From Anaerolineae bacterium (GTDB lineage Bacteria > Chloroflexota > Anaerolineae > B4-G1 > SLSP01): a DNA stretch of 64,000 nt. The number at the start of each line of letters is the position of its first letter. Positions within the stretch are counted from its first letter, which is position 1. Shown here piece by piece: positions 60,697 to 64,000 of this stretch. The stretch lies in the NCBI GenBank assembly GCA_026645815.1, contig JAPKMR010000002.1, positions 1 to 64,000 of the forward strand, read 5' to 3'. The notes under the pieces are model-generated. The model searched no databases. It was given only the letters and a program-made list of their open reading frames with translations, and had not been told where the DNA came from. Position numbers and translations under genes: made by a program.

Positions 60697-61380
60697 TTAG
60701 CCGCTCTTGGTAGGCAGGAACCGAGCTAGCTTTGCAGCAAGATTGGACAACGGCATAGTCTGCAACCACACCCGTCCAGGTCCCGTCAAGGTTGCCAGGA
60801 ACAAGCCCTCACCGGAGAACAACACATTTGCCACACCCTTGACAGTAGCAATATCGTAGCTAATCGTAGGCTCAAATGCGGCAATATGCCCCGGGTCAAC
60901 TTTGAGCATCTGCCCCGGTTGGAGAGTGTATTCACGTACTTCACCAGGGATTTCGAAGAAAACTTTTCCAGGACCGGTAACCTTCTGCAGGATGAAACCC
61001 TCACCACCGAAGAAACCGGCGCCCAGCTTGCGCTTGAAATGCGTCTCCAGGCTCACCGAAGCCTCAGCAAACATGAAGGCATCCTTCTCCGCGATAATCA
61101 CCTGCCCTGCCTGCAGCTCCAACGGCAACACTTTGCCGGGCGATTCAGGCGTGAAAACAATCAGGCCCTGGTCTCCCTGGCAAGTGTAGGTCGTCATGAA
61201 GAAAGACTCGCCAGCAAGCTTGCGCCCCAAACCCGCCAACACCCCACCCTTGGTGTCAGTCTTCATCTCAATGGGACCCGCCATCCAGGCCATCCCACCA
61301 GACTCGGTATAAACTGACTCACCACGGGTCAAATAAACATCCACTGACTGCATAACTGTACCGTGAACCTCGTAACGCAT
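60697..61380 (-). CDS. AIM24 / TIGR00266 family protein, second copy
   Basis: Protein of 227 residues. The core [27 protein letters not shown] and [21 protein letters not shown] match the product at 17227-18009 closely. The N-terminus is shorter and lacks the acidic extension of that copy. TAAGGAGG precedes the ATG. A terminator hairpin follows 22 bp after the stop. The molecular function of the family is not known. It probably makes its own transcript or shares one with the DUF4380 gene 54 bp upstream. Confidence 0.88.
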   Translation of the reverse strand: MRYEVHGTVMQSVDVYLTRGESVYTESGGMAWMAGPIEMKTDTKGGVLAGLGRKLAGESFFMTTYTCQGDQGLIVFTPESPGKVLPLELQAGQVIIAEKDAFMFAEASVSLETHFKRKLGAGFFGGEGFILQKVTGPGKVFFEIPGEVREYTLQPGQMLKVDPGHIAAFEPTISYDIATVKGVANVLFSGEGLFLATLTGPGRVWLQTMPLSNLAAKLARFLPTKSG

Positions 61381-61434
61381 CGTCCATCCTCCTTAAACTA
61401 AAACAAGATCTCGACCAAGAACTTCTTCCACCGA

Positions 61435-62328
61435 TTACTGTGAGCTGTGCAATGCCGCAATCGCAGCGACATCCGCATCACAAGTGGGAGTGGGAACGCC
61501 ATCGAAGAGCGCCCACTCTTCCACATACTCGATCTCAGAACCCGGGAGCAATACGGCAAGTGGACCCAATGTCTCGATCTCCAACATTCGAGCATTCGTG
61601 AAACTCTCTATAACGCTCCCCAAATCCGGGTAGCTAGCCCCTGGTTGCTGAGTTACATAAGTGACAAAAAGATGCCCATTGCGCACATAGGCAATCCAAC
61701 CCCGATGCGCTCTCATTCCGATCTTGAGGGGCGTAGTTGCCTGTGGGTCCTGGCGCAACAAGAGATACTCCGTTCCCCAGGTCCAGCGAGGATCCGCAAG
61801 ATCGGTATAAGGCCAGAGTGTCAGAGTCCCCGCAGGCAGCAAATTACCGTCATGACTGCCCCTCAGCGGCAACGGAATAATCGCAGTACCACCCGCAGCC
61901 ATAACGGAGAGCGCCCAAGGCGCCAACTCAACGCCCCACAGATTTGTGTTACGCAAACGGTGCACCACCCGGACACGAGTTCCGGTAGCGGGCAGGAAGA
62001 TATCCATCTCTTTCTGGATGCCGGTGCTAGGCTCCGTTGGCTGAATGAAACGCACAAAACCATCATGTTCCTCAACCATGATGGGGCCATTATCTGGAGC
62101 ATAGGTACGCACAGGGTGCTCCGGCGCATGCCAAAGACGGTGCCCGCCATAATTGCGCCACGTATCCCCCCCAGTGACACCTAAGAAATCTTCGTCAAAT
62201 TCATTTTGACCGTCGAGAAAACCAAAACGAATTACCCGAGGACCGACATCAGCCGTAATGATCAGTTCAATAAGGCCATTCGACAAACGAACACAGTTGT
62301 TCCATCCCTGGTAGGTGATTTTTTCCAT
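61435..62328 (-). CDS. DUF4380 family, aldose-epimerase-like protein
   Basis: Protein of 297 residues from the ATG at 62328, with AGGAG 7 nt upstream. The longer frame to 62367 lacks a site. Features of the galactose-mutarotase-like superfold are visible: LIITADVGPRVIRFGF near 22, GGHRLWHAPE near 61 with the conserved His residues, and VVHRLRNTNLWGVELAPWAL near 130. These match my knowledge of DUF4380. A catalytic role on a sugar or glycan is likely by fold but not shown. A good promoter lies at 62429-62457, so it starts the operon with the AIM24 gene. Confidence 0.8.
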   Translation of the reverse strand: MEKITYQGWNNCVRLSNGLIELIITADVGPRVIRFGFLDGQNEFDEDFLGVTGGDTWRNYGGHRLWHAPEHPVRTYAPDNGPIMVEEHDGFVRFIQPTEPSTGIQKEMDIFLPATGTRVRVVHRLRNTNLWGVELAPWALSVMAAGGTAIIPLPLRGSHDGNLLPAGTLTLWPYTDLADPRWTWGTEYLLLRQDPQATTPLKIGMRAHRGWIAYVRNGHLFVTYVTQQPGASYPDLGSVIESFTNARMLEIETLGPLAVLLPGSEIEYVEEWALFDGVPTPTCDADVAAIAALHSSQ

Positions 62329-62428
62329 AGTTGATCTCCTGAGAATCTGTTTTCGACACACGCTCATGTGTTTTCAATGAAGGTAAAATGGGTCTGTGAA
62401 CACGCAAGCAAATCACATGACCTTATTC

Positions 62429-62457
62429 ATTGTAACACGAACCCATATAGACAGCAA
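62429..62457 (-). promoter_or_regulatory. Predicted promoter of the DUF4380 gene
   Basis: On the minus strand TTGCTG (62457-62452) and TACAAT (62434-62429) are 17 bp apart, about 100 bp before the ATG. The remaining part of the 240-bp gap, 62458-62568, shows no gene or hairpin that I can support. Confidence 0.5.
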
Positions 62458-62568
62458 ACTAAAAACATCCCCTCCAAAAGGTTCTGAACCCTACAGCAAG
62501 ACCACGGCACACAAAACTCACACAAAAGAATCTTCGGCGCCGCATAGTACGCGACCAGATCAGGAAAA

Positions 62569-63267
62569 TTAGCCGGATCCGAGGTCTTCTAGCACCTCCT
62601 CCATCGCCGTGACCGCAGTATCAAACAAGCCTTTCATCACGGCATCGGAAGCCTGCCACGGTCCGCCATAAGAGCCATCCTGCAATAGCGCCCGCACGGA
62701 TTCCGGCGCCATGCCGCGTGGCACCTCGAGCAAAGGTTTCTCACCGCCAGGAACAGGTCCAACCCGTGTCAGCGTCGCAAAATTCTCCAGCCAATTAGCG
62801 TGTGTGGGTTCCAATCCTACAGAGGCAGCATAAGCCACCACACTTGGATCCGTCCACCACTCAAAGGCGCGCAATGTCGCCTCCGGATGTGCCCCGGCAA
62901 TTTCCCCCATCAAAGCAAATAAGGTTCCGGAATTGCCGCCGTGACCGTTGCTCACCAGAATGCGATGAAAACCCTGTGACAACAAAGCTTCCAGCACATC
63001 ACGCACCATTGCCGCGAAGGTCTCCACCCGCACGCTCAATGTCCCCGGAAATGCCTTGAAATACGGCGTGATACCAAAAACGAGAGGCGGCACAATCGGA
63101 ATACCGCGCGGATCGCACACCGCACGCGCCATCGCCAACGGCACGGTTACATCGGTGAGCAAGCTCAAGTGGCTATGCTGCTCTACGCATCCGGTAATGA
63201 AGACTACACGGTCGTCGTGTTGCAGATAAGTTTCCACATCCATCCAGTTCAAGTTTTCCCACAACAT
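62569..63267 (-). CDS. Creatininase-family amidohydrolase
   Basis: Metal-dependent hydrolase of 232 residues with GAGGAGG before the ATG. Creatininase-fold motifs: GCVEQHSHLSLLTDV near 26 (Glu and His metal ligands, Asp), FPGTLSVRVETF near 73, LVSNGHGGNSGTL near 103 and THANWLENFATLT near 154, which carries the late His and Glu. Family members cleave creatinine, or act on amides in cofactor pathways, including mycofactocin (MftE) and FAPy deformylation. No such neighbours are present. The substrate is therefore open. It lies 95 bp after the ASKHA-like gene in the same direction. Confidence 0.88.
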   Translation of the reverse strand: MLWENLNWMDVETYLQHDDRVVFITGCVEQHSHLSLLTDVTVPLAMARAVCDPRGIPIVPPLVFGITPYFKAFPGTLSVRVETFAAMVRDVLEALLSQGFHRILVSNGHGGNSGTLFALMGEIAGAHPEATLRAFEWWTDPSVVAYAASVGLEPTHANWLENFATLTRVGPVPGGEKPLLEVPRGMAPESVRALLQDGSYGGPWQASDAVMKGLFDTAVTAMEEVLEDLGSG

Positions 63268-63362
63268 AGTCTCCTCCTCAAAAGGGTTTCGAGTTCAGGA
63301 CAGGAAATTGTTCAGTCTTCGGCGGAAATCAGTCGCTGCGATTGGGAAACTAATGCCCCAGA

Positions 63363-64000
63363 TCATGTCAACCGCAATGAACGCAAACCTGCAACAGTGG
63401 GAGGGCAGAACCCCACACCCAAGGCAGTGCCCACAACAATGACTGCGGTATGCAGCTCGCCTGCATGAAGCGCAGCTGCCGCTGTGCCATCGTGAATCAG
63501 GTGAATCCGGCTAGTAATGCCACTGCGCGCCTGCACGGCAGCAGCAATCAGCGGGCGCACATCGGCGGCAAGTGTGGACATGCGCGCGTAAATACCGTTG
63601 CCCAACAACCGACCCGCATCCACATAAGCCGCAATGCTGAGCAACACTTCCGCGTCTTGTATTCCGGTTTCCTCAGCCGTGCGGGCGAGCACACTGCTCA
63701 CCAGTGCAAGCACCTCTTCCCCACTATAACGCAACGCAGCGGTAGACACATTGCTGAAGGTCCATTCTGTTGGCAGGGGGGGCAGGACCTCGAATACCGT
63801 AATAGCACCTTGCTCAAGATGCAGCAATGCACGTTTGATCATCGTCTGCCCAAAATCAAAACAGAGCGCCGATGCAGCACTCTCCGGAGTATAGCGCCCC
63901 GCTCCCAGCAGCGACATCTCCCGGCGATAGGGTGTGAGCTCCACCCGCAGCATATCCGCATACCCCAGCTCCGCTATGAGCGCAGTCGCAGTTTCCACCA
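63363..64000 (-). CDS. ASKHA/ROK-like protein, 5' end outside window
   Basis: Partial frame of at least 211 residues that runs off the window. Its N-terminus lies beyond base 64000. Two parts of the actin-like ATPase fold are visible: a phosphate-1-type strand pair (SALCFDFGQTMIKRALL near 43) and, near the C-terminus, LIHDGTAAAALHAGE followed by AVIVVGTALGVGF, the usual ROK order of the metal/sugar-binding loop and the phosphate-2 loop. The order fits a sugar-kinase-like or ROK-like protein. The CXCGXXGC zinc motif of true ROK kinases is not seen. Sugar substrate unknown. Confidence 0.6.
   Translation of the reverse strand, partial: VETATALIAELGYADMLRVELTPYRREMSLLGAGRYTPESAASALCFDFGQTMIKRALLHLEQGAITVFEVLPPLPTEWTFSNVSTAALRYSGEEVLALVSSVLARTAEETGIQDAEVLLSIAAYVDAGRLLGNGIYARMSTLAADVRPLIAAAVQARSGITSRIHLIHDGTAAAALHAGELHTAVIVVGTALGVGFCPPTVAGLRSLRLT

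Overview
This window is most probably from a member of the Chloroflexota, close to the Anaerolineae. The evidence is a family of 'GGMGAVYRAWD' Ser/Thr kinases with Pro/Thr-rich linkers and varied ectodomains, a DUF3160 lipoprotein, AIM24-type proteins, an FHA-ABC exporter and an LLM flavin oxidoreductase. This is a family-level judgement and no rRNA is present to test it. Base composition looks even throughout. I see no integrase, transposase, tRNA, rRNA or CRISPR array.

Region 1 (1-19 kb) is mostly housekeeping. It holds a DUF3160 lipoprotein with an FG-GAP-like membrane protein. A divergent hybrid-histidine-kinase-type operon follows, with one kinase and two stand-alone receivers. Next is a three-gene split AddAB/RecBCD-like set: an AddB-like helicase-fold protein, a UvrD-like helicase, and a separate RecB-type Fe-S nuclease. 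Then come gpmA, recJ, dinB (convergent with recJ), an LLM oxidoreductase and an AIM24 protein. A palindromic repeat cluster lies at 18.1-18.3 kb, followed by a DUF3307 membrane protein and a Crp/Fnr regulator.

Region 2 (19.9-54.5 kb, all on the minus strand) is the striking part. It is an almost unbroken run of about 21 co-oriented genes for protein Ser/Thr phosphorylation and the cell surface. It has six apparently complete kinases, each with a different C-terminal module, and one truncated chimeric kinase. It has three PP2C phosphatases, two of them fused to zinc-ribbon pseudokinases. Five FHA domains occur in four proteins, one of which is a double-FHA ABC exporter. There are also two VWA proteins, a membrane subtilase plus a lipoprotein resembling only its prodomain, a LysM protein, a large secreted BNR/sortilin-like propeller protein and several zinc-ribbon membrane proteins. 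Gaps are mostly under 120 bp. A good promoter (54508-54536) precedes the first gene, and a strong hairpin (54665-54708) separates it from the next operon. I infer a phosphorylation-controlled envelope or secretion system: kinases sense outside the membrane, PP2Cs reverse the signal, and FHA proteins, including the exporter, read it.

Region 3 (54.7-64 kb) carries the classical MoxR-DUF58-transglutaminase operon, an EamA transporter and a second AIM24 protein. A small metabolic set follows: a DUF4380 aldose-epimerase-like protein, a creatininase-family hydrolase and an ASKHA/ROK-like protein cut by the window edge.

Several start codons were moved downstream of the longest open frame where a ribosome binding site or promoter argued for it. 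Those choices are stated per gene.
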